Shown in pieces: positions 23,043 through 35,537 of a stretch of DNA of 64,000 nucleotides. The stretch comes from Corinectria fuckeliana. Lineage: Eukaryota; Ascomycota; Sordariomycetes; Hypocreales; Nectriaceae. The DNA lies in NCBI GenBank assembly GCA_019137255.1, contig WPDH01000156.1, forward strand, positions 248,001-312,000. The letters run 5' to 3'. The position numbers and the translations under genes are program-made. The notes beneath the pieces are model-generated. The model saw only the letters and a program-made list of their open reading frames with translations, ran no database searches and was not told the DNA's origin. Each line of letters opens with the position of its first letter. Position 1 is the first letter of the stretch.

Positions 23043-24558
23043 GGCGTAGGTTGGGGGAGCAAGCCTCGAGCGGCGCGCTGGAAGCCTTCGGGGACGGCGA
23101 TGGAGGAGAAGAATGAAATAAGATTGTTGAGAAGGCCAAGAGAAACCTCACCGAAACAGCAGCGAGAAAACACCCGAGAGGCTATGTGCTAAGATGTGAG
23201 CTGCAGCTAGGTCCACCTATGACGCCGAAACTCAACAGAAAAATGGGGCCCGCAGCGCGACCAGCCAGGCGGGATCTGCGGGAGGCAGAAACATATGGTA
23301 GGTATAACTAAATACCCCGTGATACTCCGTGATGGCGGATGCGGTGCTCCGTACGGAGTAGCTAGCAAAGATTACTCGGAGTCTCGGGCTTCACAGCTCA
23401 GACCGAGCAATGAGGATGCGGGTACGAACACGCCCTCTTTATTAGCAGTGCGGCGGTTGAGTTGTCGGTAATTTCTAAGGCTCCGAAAGACCCGAAATTC
23501 GTAAATGGCGCGCAGCATTGGAGACAAGGGGGTCCATTCGCGAGGTACATAGCTCAGCAATCTTTGCGGCTCGACGGGAACGGACGATTACAGCATTTTC
23601 TGCCTGAGCAGAGACATACATGCTGGTCGTGCCTGATAGTGATAGGCAGGCACCTGACGTCAAAGAGCAATATCGGGCTCGTGCGGCGGCTGCGGCCTCG
23701 TGCGGGTTGGAGATTTGCATGGACATGATGACATGTGGATGTGGATACATAGGGATCCCTCAATGCCGTCGTCAGAGCCCATTTCAGTCCACAGTTTGTT
23801 TCTTCGACGTCGACAGCTTGCTCGACGGGTCGACGATAGGGCAACAGGTGAACCCACCCACTAAAAACGCCTTATCCATCCATTCCAAGGTTGCCCGGCT
23901 CTAGCACGTGCCAGTGCCCCCCACACTCGCTGCAATCGCCGCAATCGCTGGTAACCCCGCCTATCCCACCCCCGGGTTGAGAGCATCTGCCCTCCAACTC
24001 TAGCTTTTTAGGCTGCGGCCTCGTCCGCCTCCATCCATATCACCCGGCTCCGGCAAGCTGTCCGGGAGGCCATTGCACCTAAAGATTAGATCCCGGCCGT
24101 TGGGCAATTAGTTAATCTAGGGCACCTAGCCACCTACCAAATAGGTCCTAGGTGCCACTGCAGCCTGCTTTTATACGTATGTACTGTAGACTCGACTGAC
24201 TGCGGGCATCCTGCAGGTGAGGAACACCGCCACCACATCCATCAGTCATAAGTACCAGTTACCAAACACCACCAATACATCACCTCCGCAAGAGATCTAC
24301 AGTAATTTATTTCTCTGAATCCCCCTTCTCTTGTTTTAGATCTGAATCAACTAGCTTTCATCGATATCCTCGACTCAGCTGCTTTTATTTCACTCGTGTC
24401 TCCTCACCCACTATCTCACCACAGAGTCTACACGTCAACTGATGGGAATCTAAGATCCACTTTCTCCCCAACCTCAAAAAGAGCCAACGCCAAATTACCA
24501 AAACGCATCCACCACTGTCCTGCCCGTCCACTCCAACTCTGGCCAGATCTCACCAGCC
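23043..24558. other. Divergent promoter region between PDAT and NAA30
   Basis: This 1.5 kb region contains the promoters and leaders of two divergently transcribed genes. Around 24115-24155 it carries a cluster of CACCTA, CCTAGG and TAGGT motifs. The 300 bases before NAA30 are T/C/A-rich without G runs, which suits a leader. No gene is recognised. Confidence 0.5.
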
Positions 24559-25182
24559 ATGGACATAACAAGAAGCGACGTCCTACCCGTCGACCTGCGC
24601 TACGTTCAATATGAGCACGCCCTGGAGGCCGAGTATCTGCCCGCCATCCGCGCCCTCATCTCCAAGGATCTCAGCGAGCCATATAGCATCTATGTCTATC
24701 GCTACTTTCTCTGCCAATGGGCCCATCTCTGCTTCATGGTTCGTTCCCCTTGCGTCGCATCATGCCTTTCTCTCTCCCACAGTCTCGCTCACCTGCACCA
24801 GGCCCTGAACCCAGCAGACTCTTCCCTTATTGGCGTCATCATCTGCAAGCTGGAAGTCCACGCGTCGCATTCCAATCCCACCCGCCGGGGTTACATAGCT
24901 ATGTTGGCCGTCGCTTCATCCTTCCGCGGCCACGGCATCGCTACTGCTCTCGTCAAGAAGGCCCTCGATGCCATGGCAAAACGCAACGCCGACGAGATTG
25001 TCCTCGAGACGGAGGAAACCAATCTCCCCGCCATGCGCTTGTACGAGCGCCTCGGCTTCCTCCGTTCCAAGAAGCTGCACCGTTACTACCTCAACGGAAA
25101 CAGCGCTTATCGATTAGTTCTGCCTCTCAAGGTTGTTGACCTTGACGCCGACCCGGGTGCTTATGATGGGCAGGTGGCCTAG
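24559..25182 (+). CDS. MAK3: NatC N-alpha-acetyltransferase catalytic subunit (Naa30/Mak3)
   Basis: Two exons, 24559-24738 and 24802-25182, giving 186 residues. The enzyme acetylates the N-terminal Met of proteins starting with Met plus a hydrophobic residue, on ribosomes with Naa35 and Naa38. The GNAT fold is evident: EPYSIYVYRYFLCQWAHLCFM in the N-terminal half, IGVIICKLEVH, the RRGYIAMLAV strand, the acetyl-CoA pyrophosphate loop SSFRGHGIATAL (R/Q-x2-G-x-A/G type), and the C-terminal ETEETNLPAMRLYERLGF with YLNG following. Yeast Mak3 has 176 residues. The 63 nt intron has good ends (GTTCGT, CACCAG) and interrupts conserved sequence, but it is a multiple of three without a stop, so an unspliced mRNA would encode 207 residues. 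Confidence 0.93.
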   Translation: MDITRSDVLPVDLRYVQYEHALEAEYLPAIRALISKDLSEPYSIYVYRYFLCQWAHLCFMVRSPCVASCLSLSHSLAHLHQALNPADSSLIGVIICKLEVHASHSNPTRRGYIAMLAVASSFRGHGIATALVKKALDAMAKRNADEIVLETEETNLPAMRLYERLGFLRSKKLHRYYLNGNSAYRLVLPLKVVDLDADPGAYDGQVA

Positions 25183-26107
25183 TTTCGCAGTGCGATCGGG
25201 GTTTTTCCCCTTATCACGGTCCACAAGGTGTTTGTTTGAATATGGCGAACTTTGGTTATGTATGGATCTGGATCTGGACGATCTGGACCTGGTTGTGGGG
25301 TCTCACGACGGGTATGCCGAATCGCAAGCGTGGAGCATTATGAGTGACGACTAGGGAGCGATATGTCGACTATCAAGCATCTACTTTGCTGGGGCCGGTG
25401 TTCTTTGTACATCATCTTTTATTTTTCGCTATTATGTTTATGTATCGTTTATCCTGGGCCGTCTTGAGAGCACTGGTGGCAAGCAGACGATGCGACGTTC
25501 ATAGAGCTGGCTGTCAGAAAGGAAAGGCGTTGTCTAGGGAGCTTTACCGCAGGGTGGGTATTCTAAGTCGCTGTGAAGACACTGCCTAGACTACCTATGC
25601 GACGTGCTCATTACGAAACCCACCAGCGGTGCCGAGTTTTATCTGACTACAGGTCACGTCTTGTGCCTAAAAGTTTGGAGGTAAGCAAGTTCTAACTCGC
25701 CTAGTTGACTGATAAAGATGAAGATGACAGCAACAATTGCGGATGCCAAAACTTCTCTTCTTATCAGAGAGCAAACAATTGAGGGGTACTCCAGACGGCG
25801 CAGTATATTCTAGCCTCAAGGCTACTAACTAGTCTGGAGCTTGTCCCATGATCTAATGCACTGTTGGCAACGGACAAAGCCAAAGCCACAACGCTTTACG
25901 CAATCGCGCCCACGTGGCTTATGGTGGCTCTAGAGTTGATTCAACCCCTTTAATATCTCGCCTTTCTAGTCACTTACCCGTGTAAGGTTTTTCTAACATG
26001 ACGGACTTGGCTCTCGGATGCTTCAATACCCAATGCGCTGCATCCCCTCGGTCGTTAATCGCCGTGTCATTCAACTGCCACTGATGCTACTACCGGCCGC
26101 TGTCCCT
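25183..26107. other. Convergent spacer between NAA30 and the DUF1917 gene
   Basis: Only 3' flanks are expected here, since the neighbours face each other. I see no further gene in these 925 bases. Confidence 0.5.
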
Positions 26108-27163
26108 TCAACTCTGGAAGATGTCATGAGAACTATAAATGGACGCCTTCAACCCCCAGGGGTTGCCATAGGCTATCCCCATATACGTAAATACATCTGT
26201 GACTGTCAGCGAAGCCCATTCGCCCTTTGGTCATCGTGAACTTACCTGGCTTGTAATAGATTGGCCGTCCTCGGGCCTCAACTAGCCTGAGCTCTCGAAG
26301 CTTCTGGAGAACCCGTCTCACATCAACTCTGTTTCCAAAGTCGCTGGTATACACGCAGACAAGTCGATCCTTTCGCGGATCATCGTTGACCGGTCGTGGT
26401 GCGACTTTAGCAGCGATGCCCAGTTCGTTGTTGGCTGTGGCCTTGGCCACAATCTCCCAAACGTCGTTGACCTCGGCGGGGGGACAAAACAGCATCCACT
26501 ACGTCGGTTAGTAAGACTGCTGAAGCCTTGTGGCGTGCTTTCATACCTTGCCTGCTCGGACCTTTCCCCCGTGTGCCAAAGCCAATATGTCTTGGGTGGC
26601 TCTCTTCCTCTCCTTGGCGATCTCTCGTTCTTGCGTGGACGCTGCCTTCGGGACTCTTTTCATACCCTCGATGAAGCTGGTGACGAGCTCGAGCCTCTCC
26701 ATCCCGCCCTCGATGACAAGCTCGGTCCGGCTGCCCCATTCTTCAGGCGCCTCGTCCTCGTTTCCCTTGCTGACATAATTCTCCGCTAGTGATTTCTCGA
26801 CTCGCGGAATGAACGGGTTGCATATGTAGATCCAGGGAGTGTCTGCCGTCTGGTCCGTAGTCTTGGGGGGGAGGCGGCTGAGAAACGCGCCCACCGTCTC
26901 GGTCAGCTGCCAGGCGTAGGGGACACCGGCGTAGGGGTTGTGTAGATGGGACATGTCGACGACGACGCTTCTCTGGGGCAACGGTCGACCTGGAGTTTCT
27001 TGGTGCTGGAGAATCCAGTCTTCGGCGTCAAAGTCGTCGACGCGGTGATGGAGTCCGAGGACGGTGTCGTCGTCGCCTAGTGGAACGTCAGAGGTCAGAG
27101 ACCGAACTTTTCTTAGGGTGGATAGGTGGTACCGTAGAAATCAGAGTCATCTGAGAGCTCCAT
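26108..27163 (-). CDS. DUF1917 / BLES03 (C11orf68-like) family protein
   Basis: Four exons on the minus strand: 27163-27133, 27076-26547, 26498-26246 and 26196-26108, giving 300 residues. The second half matches the UPF0696/C11orf68 family: WMLFCPPAEVNDVWEIVAKA, then ELGIAAKVAPR, LVCVYTSDFGNR, RVLQKLRELRLV, RGRPIYYKPG and the C-terminal DVFTYMGIAYGNPWGLKAS. The fold is related to eIF4E-like proteins in structural work on the human member, but no biochemical role is established. The N-terminal half has an acidic start (MELSDDSDFYGDDD) and a Lys/Arg-rich helix. The last exon uses the CACAG acceptor, not the nearer GACAG, because only this gives the conserved tail. It is transcribed away from DPH7. 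Confidence 0.85.
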
Positions 27164-27840
27164 TTTGATTATGCTGAGTGGTCTCGGGGGGTACGAGTGC
27201 CTATCCGAGACAAGGACGGCTAGAGTCTAGAGTTTTAGTTGCCCTCTCATCAAGATTCAATACGTCCTAAGGCTGCCTTACACAAAGATGGTCTTGTCAC
27301 GTAACAGTAGGTAGTTGACACACCGAAAAGCGATTTTAAGAAAGCAGAAGTGAAATCAACTGATATTGACGACGAGTTTAGAGTCAAAGTGTCTTCGGAC
27401 GTGTCTACGAAGCAGGTATACGTGAAGACACGGAGATTCTGGCGAAGGTGGAAAGGAGAGATGGAGACTAACGGTGACAGAAGCAAGTTCAGCGTCTCCT
27501 GATGCTGGTGACGTACTCTGAGTTGCCAGCCCGACGCATGACGCAGCGGGGACTGCAGGGAGTCGAAATGAGGAAATCAACAAAAATGATGACAAGAGAG
27601 CAATCACTCGGCAGCCTGATTATCATAGAGGAAACAACTTCTTCTATCTACAAGCCTCTGGAGCGCGACGCCTGGACGCGATTCGCGGTGGTTTAGCTCT
27701 TATCCCCCCGGCAGACAGCAAGCCACCCGACCGTTTGCCCCGCTTGTACCGTACAGGGCTTCCATTATTAAGTGCGGCTGCTAGGATTCTCAACCTGAAA
27801 GAAAAAAAAAACGTCACGGAAATTGACACATCACAATTAG
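27164..27840. other. Divergent promoter between DUF1917 gene and DPH7
   Basis: These 677 bases separate two divergent start codons and should hold both promoters. An A-run lies at about 27803-27811 just before DPH7. No gene is recognised. Confidence 0.5.
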
Positions 27841-29166
27841 ATGAATCGTCGGAAGGAAAACATGGGCTTACCGCATGTCGTTTCATCCAAGGTCTCGCAG
27901 ATCCTAGATCTCCCTCCCAGTTGTATTCAGTTCTGTCCAGCACATCCGGAGTTGTTTGTCGTGGGAACGTACAACCTACAACGAGACGACATGGCGGGGC
28001 AAACAGATGCATGGGATGGAGGAAATGGGGGGAATGAGGAGGTTTCAAAGACGCCCCAGAACCGAAACGGAAGCCTGGTAGTCTTCAGGGTCAAGGGCAC
28101 GGAACTGTGAGTTTTGTTTGTCCTGTTATCGTGTCTAGCCTCAAAGCAGCTCGCTCATCAGTTATCATCCTTGCAAATTTATAGAACCCTGCTCCAAACA
28201 GTTGCACAACCATCAGCCATCTTGGATCTTCGTTTTCATCCCACCCCTGGCAAACAGAACATCCTTGCTGTAGCTTCAAGTACCGGGACACTCGCTGTGT
28301 TCAAGCTGGACCCAGAAGATGCTGCAGCTCCCCTCAAGCACGTGGCGACTAGCAGATGTAACGACATCCCAGAGGATGTCCTATTTCTACAATGCAACTG
28401 GCATCCTCTAGACGCAAGCACGATAGGAGTTACGACCTCGACGGGAGCCGCGAGGTTGCTACGTTTGGACAGCGATTATCGTATCACAGACTCCCCGATC
28501 GACTTGGATATTGCGAATTCACTCGAGGCCTGGTGCATCAACTTCTCTCCCGCTTCACCCGATGATAGCAAACAAGACACCCAAGTGACGGCCTACTGCG
28601 GTGGAGATGACTCGATGCTTCGCTACCTGTCTTTCAGCTTGGACGGTGCCGACGAAGAGACGCCCTGCGAAGGCCTTTATCCATCCATGACGATCAAGGG
28701 CACACACACTGCCGGCGTCACGGCGATATTGCCACTCTCACTCCTTGTCAAGGACAAGGGAAGGGTGGTTGTGACGGGAAGCTACGACAACCATCTGCGC
28801 GTCTTTGTCATCCACGATCTGCACGAAACCTACGGGCTGAAACGTGTTGAGCTCGTGCTCGAAGAGAATCTCGGAGGCGGGGTTTGGCGGCTGGATCTAG
28901 TCGACACTCACCGGCGGGACGGGAGTCTCAGGATACGGATACTGGCGTCTTGTATGCATGCCGGTGCCCGGTTGGTCGACGTGGAAGCCCAGGACGAACA
29001 GAGCTGGACATGCAACGTGTTGGCGCAATTCGAGGAGCACAAGAGCATGAATTATGGGAGTGACTACGTCCGAGGAAGTGAGGGAGGTGGTTTACGGTGT
29101 GTGTCGACTAGCTTTTACGACAAGCTACTATGCGTATGGGAGTATGATCCCTCCTCAACATACTAG
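27841..29166 (+). CDS. DPH7: Diphthine methylesterase Dph7/Rrt2, WD40 protein
   Basis: Two exons, 27841-28106 and 28185-29166, giving 415 residues; an ATG seven codons in (27862) would give 408. Dph7 removes a methyl ester from the diphthine intermediate so that amidation can finish diphthamide on elongation factor 2. Seven WD-type blades fit the length. Recognisable blades include SCIQFCPAHPELFVVGTYNL, AILDLRFHPTPGKQNILAVA, FLQCNWHPLDASTIGVTTS, the TAGVTAILPLSL and VVVTGSYDNHLRVFVI pair, and GGGVWRLDLV, which is characteristic of Dph7. The C-terminus ends in CVSTSFYDKLLCVWEYD. The catalytic assignment rests on family knowledge. Overlapping minus-strand frames are shadows. Confidence 0.9.
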
Positions 29167-30404
29167 GAGGCAATGACCTGCAAAAACAGATAGGAGCTGC
29201 AGCCTCCAGTCCTTTGTTTGCTGTTGTTATCTCTGGTGGCTGAGTCCCGGGCCAACGAATGGCTCAGTCGTTGCTTAGCTAGCAGCAAGTAGGTACGAAA
29301 TGGATAACAACGGCTCGGCATGAAAATTACCCGACAGAATGAGTACAGTGGTGGTACCAAACAAAGCTGCAGTGTGTTACATGACTTTACAGTACGCATC
29401 GCTTTGACTGATCTAAGTACTAATCCAACTCATCCATGGGTGCCACGTTGAGGTCGTGTACCACCTGTAGCTTTGAGCCATCCGGGCAGCCTTCTTGACG
29501 ATCCTTGGGAAGCTCAGCACCAACCGATCGGAGCCCGGCTTTTCCCAGACCTCTCAACATCTCCTCGTGTGGAATTCAAGACGCGGGGTTCTGCACGGAA
29601 GCCCGGCGCTGATCGGGCTATTGATGATGCAGCTCAGCACCCTTGCTTCAGCCTTGCAGCGCCCCCATCTACTGAACCGCTCCACTTCGCCCCCCCCCCC
29701 CAAAGGGCCAACAGGTAGGTACCTAAGAGAACCAACGCCCCCCATGGAAGTCCCCTAATTCAGGCCCCTAACTTAGGTACCCAGGTACTACTAGAGGTAC
29801 CTTGTTCGTGAGGATCTGTGCCCTGTGCCACATGTCCCAGCCCAGTGCCACAGTGCGCCAGGGCCTCCCCGCGACAAAGCGACCTGACGGGCTGAGCCTT
29901 TGACCTTTCAGTTGCTCTGCATTGAGACGCCCCGACCTAATTTTTGCCCAGCAGAAGCCCAAAACACCTACTCTACACCCACTCCGGCGCCTTGGACGTA
30001 TCTCGCCAGCTTCTCTACCTCTACCTCTACCTCTACACCAATTATTCTGTCGCATTCACTGCCTGCAATACTTAAGGCCTGATTGCCGTCACGGCTTCTG
30101 TTTCTCCCGACGCCTTTTCCTGCAGCTTTCCTCTTTTTCCCCTTCAGCCTCCGCCTAATCTTTCTCGCCATCAAGCAATCTCCTTCTGCTAGCTAGCTAC
30201 CGTCGCAAGCTTTCGTTTTCCTCCACCGAGCAATCACCTGCATCGAGTTCCCCCCCTCTGTGGTTCTGGTAGCCCGCGCCGCCACGTAATTCCACCTCGA
30301 GGGCCTGCGTGGAACGAGACCCCTCTCGTTTTGCGCTTCGCTCCCGTTTCTTTGTCTCTACTAAACTTGCAAGGCACCTTCCCAAACCCAGCACCACGAC
30401 AACC
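29167..30404. other. Intergenic region and leader of the exportin gene
   Basis: A C-run lies at about 29691-29701 and a cluster of GGTAGGTACCTA-type motifs at about 29713-29800. From 29990 a CTCTAC tandem and T/C-rich sequence lead up to the exportin start. An in-frame ATG at 30309 precedes the preferred start by 32 codons. No other gene is seen. Confidence 0.5.
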
Positions 30405-33400
30405 ATGGCCGCGAACGGCAGCTCGGTGCCGTCGACCACCGCAGGCAATGGCGGAGAGTCCGAGATCCTGACCAAGATACACCAGGCGCTCGAGGTCGTT
30501 CACAGCCCCTTCTCGACCAACGATGCCCGTCGCCAGGCCCAGTCCTTTCTCGAAGAGGTCAAGGACGTCGCCGAAGCCCCCATGCAAGGCTACAGCCTCG
30601 CCTCCGACAAGGCTCAGTCTCCCGTCGTCCGCCACTACGCCCTCTCCCTCCTCGAGCATGCGATCAGATACCGATGGTCCTCGTATAGTGAAGAACAGGC
30701 CAACGCTGTGCGCGGTTGGGTTCTGGAGCTTGGCCAAACCGTCTCCAGGGACGACCCGTCATATCTTAGGAACAAGACGGCCCAGCTCTGGGTTGAGGTC
30801 GCCAAGCGGAGCTGGGGCGCAGAATGGATGGACATGGACGCCATGCTTTACCAATTGTGGCAGATTCCCGACTCGGCTGTCCACAAGGAGCTCGTCATGT
30901 TTGTGCTGGAGAATTTGTCAGACGAAGTCTTCACTGGCGATGACTCTGTCGTCGCCATGCGAGAAGGGGTTCTTAGTAAGGCCTGCGTCGAGATCTTCAC
31001 GCCCACCTCGGTACTCGTCGAGGCCTTTCCCAACCGGCAACCTGGCCCAGCCGTGCGCCACGGCGAAGAGGGATGGCTCAGCCGTTTGTCCGAATTCCTA
31101 AACTACTGCCTCAACTCGGCTCCGAGGGACAACGACGAGGTCAAGTCGTGCACCCTCAAGGGACTGTCCGTCTTCCTCTCCCTTATGCCATGGGCCATTC
31201 CCAAGGCAGTATCTTCTGCTCACTGCGTCGACGTCTTATGTGCTGGTCTGGCATCTCCCCACATTTCCATTCAAAAGGTATATCGCTGTCTTTCAGAGAC
31301 GCAGACCGGGGGAAAGAAGCTAATCGACTTAACAGGCCTCTCTGGAATCACTGCATGCTCTCTACTGCAGAACAAACTTCACGGACGACGAGTTCCGAGA
31401 CTTGGTTGCCCCCATGTACACGCGCACATCTATCGAGCTTTGCAAGGGTCTCCTTGAATGGTCTGCAGTCGACCCTGACGACGTTGACGAAGACAAGTAC
31501 CAGACCCTGAAAAAGCTGTCAGAGGTCTGTCGATATATACTTCTCTCAGATTCAGCACTAACATGTTTCATAGATGCTGTCCTGCCTCGGAGACTACTTT
31601 GATCGGAAGTTTTCCAAACTGCCCGCCGATGCGGCAAGGGATGAGTTTCTCAAGCTTTTGGTACAGGTTGTACAGAACCAAAGCTTGATGATTTCTATCC
31701 CTGTTCTTGTAACCTGGACACGGCTTCTAAGCAACAGAATAATCGGCCCCAGTGAGCTTGTCTCGCCCATGATCGGACCCTTGCTAGAGACCTGCAGCTC
31801 CCGACTAGTGCGCTACGAGAACTTGCCCGAAGACACTCAGGAGCCCACGTTTCTGTTCCTTCTGGAGGACACAGATACGATACCAGAGCGACACGCTTTC
31901 CTCGGCAACTACCGACGCTACAGCTCCCAAGTCATCGAGGCCATTGTGCAATTGAAACTTGTCGACGCAGTATCACACATTCTCGGTCGAACAGAAGATA
32001 TCCTGCAGCATCTTTACGATGGGCAGCCACCGTTGGACAGTACGGAAAGATCCGATTTCATTTCACCTAAGGAGGATGTTGACTAATCTGCTTGGGCAGA
32101 ACAAACCTACTCGAAACACTCAATGCCGGTCTTGCGGGTCGACTCTCAGTTTACTGTCATCGAGGCAACACTCAAGGGTTACATGAAGTGGAGACGAAAT
32201 CGCGCTGCAGACTACGTATGTGAAGCTATTGACGTGCGATCCAACTAAGCTAACTTCCTGCAGGAGCAACAAAAGGCGGAGTTAGAGGCAAACCTGGAGT
32301 CTTGGTGCAACAGGCTGTTGGAAATGAGCTTTGAGGTACGTTAAAGCCTTCTTCCTAGCCAGAAAGATGCCACTCTAATTACGATATTTGCAGGATCCCA
32401 TGATAAGGAAACGAACTTTGCAGCTGCTTGTGTACTTCTCTACGACAGCCCTCAACAAGAACGCAACCTTCATGCTGAAGGTCTTGGAGCACATTCTCCT
32501 GACGTGGCCTGCCCTTCAGCCAGACTACCGTGCTTTCAACGATGCCATCAAGGACTTGCAGGGAGAGAGCATGGTTGAATTACAGCGACTTGCTTCAGAA
32601 ATGCCTGATCATCTCTTGGTACGAGCTGCTCCCTATCCTTCGATTTCCTAATCCATGCTGACGTGAACACGCAGGGTGTATACGATCAAATCGAAAATAG
32701 AGTGAATGAGATGATGTCCTCTGGAAGACTAGACGAGAAGCGATCTATTGCGTACAAGAGCTTCCTGTTTATCATTATGTATGTTGTAAGACTACTCACA
32801 TCAACTGGAACATCCGACTAACTTGATTAGCCATCGGGCAACCAGCGTTGATGCCCAGGCGAAAATCCAGAAGCTGCGCGAATTCATTGATCCCGTGAAG
32901 GCTCAGTGGCAAACCGACAACGTCCGCACTGCTCTCAAGTCATACTCGAATTTCTGCGAATTGCTTGGGCTAGACAAGGCGCAAGCGTATCTGTCTAACC
33001 GGCGGACGCACGAAATCCAAGATTGGGGCTCTCGTGAACTTGACGCCGAGGGTCTCGCTCTTCAGGCTGAGCTAGAGGAGCGACTGAAGGTATGGATATC
33101 GCGGCGTCTTGAAGGGTCTACGAGGATTTTATTAACCTAAAAATAGCTTCTGCCTTTGCGCTCTACCAAGTCCTTCCTCGCATTTTCCGTCGAGAGACTG
33201 GACAAGTCGTCGGACGCCTTCAAGGCCTCATACGCCCTCTGGCAGGATGGTTTCTCGAACATCCTTGCCGATCTCCTGGAGTTCTTGAGGTATGCTATCG
33301 GGTGTTGCTCTCTATCATCGCACGATGCTAACATATCTTGCAGCTTTGCACATGCGTCGCACAACCCTGATAACTGGGTAGGCCTACCATCCGAGATGCG

Positions 33401-34804
33401 ACCGGTGGTCAACCGGGTCTTGAGCGACCGCTTCTGGCAGGCAGGAATCTCAGAAGGAAGCAAAGATGACTTCTACGCTCGTGTCATGGACAAGAAGAAT
33501 ACCATCGAGGGGCTCGCCTCGACGATTCGAGGGTCCGTCCGATTCGTGCGGGAAACAGCATACGCCATCATCTACTGTATGAGTAGGTTGGATATGCAGT
33601 TCTATGGATTCGAGGGCCTCTCTGCCCCCCTGTCTAAGGCGCTGTTTGCCGATTCGATCTGGCTATCGACGCATCAGCAGAGCAACCTCCTGAACTTGGT
33701 TAGGTATCTCGTCGACGACTGTCCCGTGGATTACCGGGAACACTTCCTCCCGCAGCTGCTGTCATCATGCTTCCAGCAGATGGATGCCAAGGTGAATGGG
33801 GAGTGGGCCAAGATGGAGCAGCAACAGACGGTTGCGGCAGACGGCGAGGCAGGGCTCAAAGAGGAGATGAAAGCAGAAAGCATCCTGCGTCAAGTAACGT
33901 ACACGGCGGTGCTGATGGTAGCGGATTTTCTTGATCCAACCAAGCCCAGTGAGTCGCAGTTCGCATCTCGATGGAGGCCAAAACTAACAGAGGCGCAGAT
34001 CCGCCAACGCTCAAGGCACGGGAATTCCAGGGAGCCCCAGAAGATGCGCCTACGGAGACGTACCCGACCCTGCGACGGTTTTGCCTGATTCACCAGGAGG
34101 TTGTGGAACCGCTGCTCGTCTTCTGCACGCACGGAATCCGCATGCGAGATACGCGATGCTGCAGCATGATTCTGCGACTCTTCATCTCGCTCGTCCCTGA
34201 GTTCCATCTCGTGGACGGCCAGGCACCAAAATCGATGTCGCAGAACCCGCAGAATGGACAGGAGCGGACTGCGCCAGTCGATCACTTCCCCGTGCCGCCG
34301 GCGATTTCCTCTGCCATCCGAGAATATATCTCGCTTGATGTGCTCAAGGCCTGCATCACGTCGTTCCACGAACCCTACTTTGTGGATTTGCAGAAGGAGC
34401 TTGCGGCCTTGATCGCCGCCATCGTTGTTTACTACAGCCCGACCACGACGACACCTAGGGACGTGCTTCTGTCACTGCCGAACGTAAACCCAGCGGATCT
34501 GGACCGGCTCACGGTCTACATGAGCAAGCCCGGGTCGCACACCCGACAGCAGCGGGCGCTAGTACTCGACCTGCTCAAGGACCTCAAGGGCGTCAGCGTT
34601 TCGGAGATGGGGAAACTGCCCAAGAGCAGTGTTTTTGGCGGCCCGGGACGAGGCAAGAGGAGCAACCGAAGCAAGATGGCGCAGGAATTTATGAGCGAGC
34701 CTGCGCAGTCCGGGCGTGGGGCAACCAGGTCGGGTGGCATGGCTGGGGTCAGGCAAGCGACGCCGGATGGCCTGGAAGGAGTGTCTAATCTGTTTGAGGG
34801 CTGA
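30405..34804 (+). CDS. MSN5: Exportin-5 / Msn5 family karyopherin-beta
   Basis: Eleven exons: 30405-31277, 31336-31524, 31574-32039, 32100-32215, 32264-32335, 32394-32618, 32675-32778, 32831-33089, 33147-33289, 33344-33948 and 33999-34804; 1285 residues in total. This is a HEAT-repeat nuclear transport receptor that, with Ran-GTP, exports cargo such as phosphorylated transcription factors (yeast Msn5) or double-stranded RNA and tRNA (animal exportin-5). The importin-N-like part reads SPVVRHYALSLLEHAIRYRW; the Xpo1-like part follows with LRNKTAQLWVEVAKRSWG and ELVMFVLENLSDEVF. Later hallmarks are TYSKHSMPVLRVDSQFTVIE and YREHFLPQLLSSCFQQMD. The final 60 residues are Gly/Arg/Ser-rich. All ten introns are 48-60 nt; intron 9 (54 nt) is in frame and stop-free. 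The ATG at 30405 has the better context (ACAACCATGG); 30309 is an alternative. Confidence 0.93.
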
Positions 34805-34805
34805 G

Positions 34806-34823
34806 GGTTAAGGGTTAAGGGTG
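34806..34823 (+). repeat. Short GGGTTAA tandem after the exportin stop codon
   Basis: Two GGGTTAA units and a third partial GGG unit begin immediately after the stop codon. They resemble, but are not identical to, the fungal telomere repeat TTAGGG: each unit carries one extra A. Confidence 0.7.
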
Positions 34824-35518
34824 AGGACCGTCAGCCAGCATCGCGGAGATGGTTTGTGGTGAGTCTACGTTGGTGAGTAATCACTGTCGGCAGCCGAAGG
34901 CCGTGTAGGAACTCAGGCGAGGAGGGACGGAGGGTGGGGAGCGATCTAATCTCTGGACGAGGCTACAGTACAGCAGGGCCTATGGTGCCGAGTGCGGCTT
35001 TAGCCTCTCACCTAGGAGACGAAGGGGCATGGCTAAATGGACGCTTTGGGAGAGGCGCTGCGAAGGACCGGGAACCAGGGAAACGGGATGGATCTTTGGG
35101 ATGATTAGAGCGAGCATAGGGTATGTTTACTTGGCATGTAAGCTAGGCATTGGCTAAAGAAGACAGTGTCGATTTTACTGTCCAAGGGAAGAAGACAGGT
35201 GGTAATTGAGCACTTCTGGGGAGACATCAAGGGTGGTAGGTTCTCCTTTATCCTTCATCCTTCGATGGCTCATCAATCTGGAACCCGAGGCCCCGGGACA
35301 TGGATGTAGATTAGACGGCAACAAGGGCCATCCTTCTAGGCCGAGTGGGTTAGCGGGGCACGGTGAGTTTCGACGTATGCGGGACAGATGAATAGCAAGA
35401 TGAATGGTTGGATGTACATCAAATCGATGGCGTTTTCGTTCTAGCTCGACTTCCCCTACAAATAAGTTTCAAGCTTCTGTGGAGGGGCTGGATAATCAGA
35501 CGCATGTCTTGGGCTGAG

Positions 35519-35537
35519 ACACACACACACACACACA
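35519..35537. repeat. (AC)9 dinucleotide microsatellite
   Basis: Nine uninterrupted AC units stand in an intergenic region. The tract is directly visible and is the longest dinucleotide repeat I noticed in the window. Confidence 0.9.
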
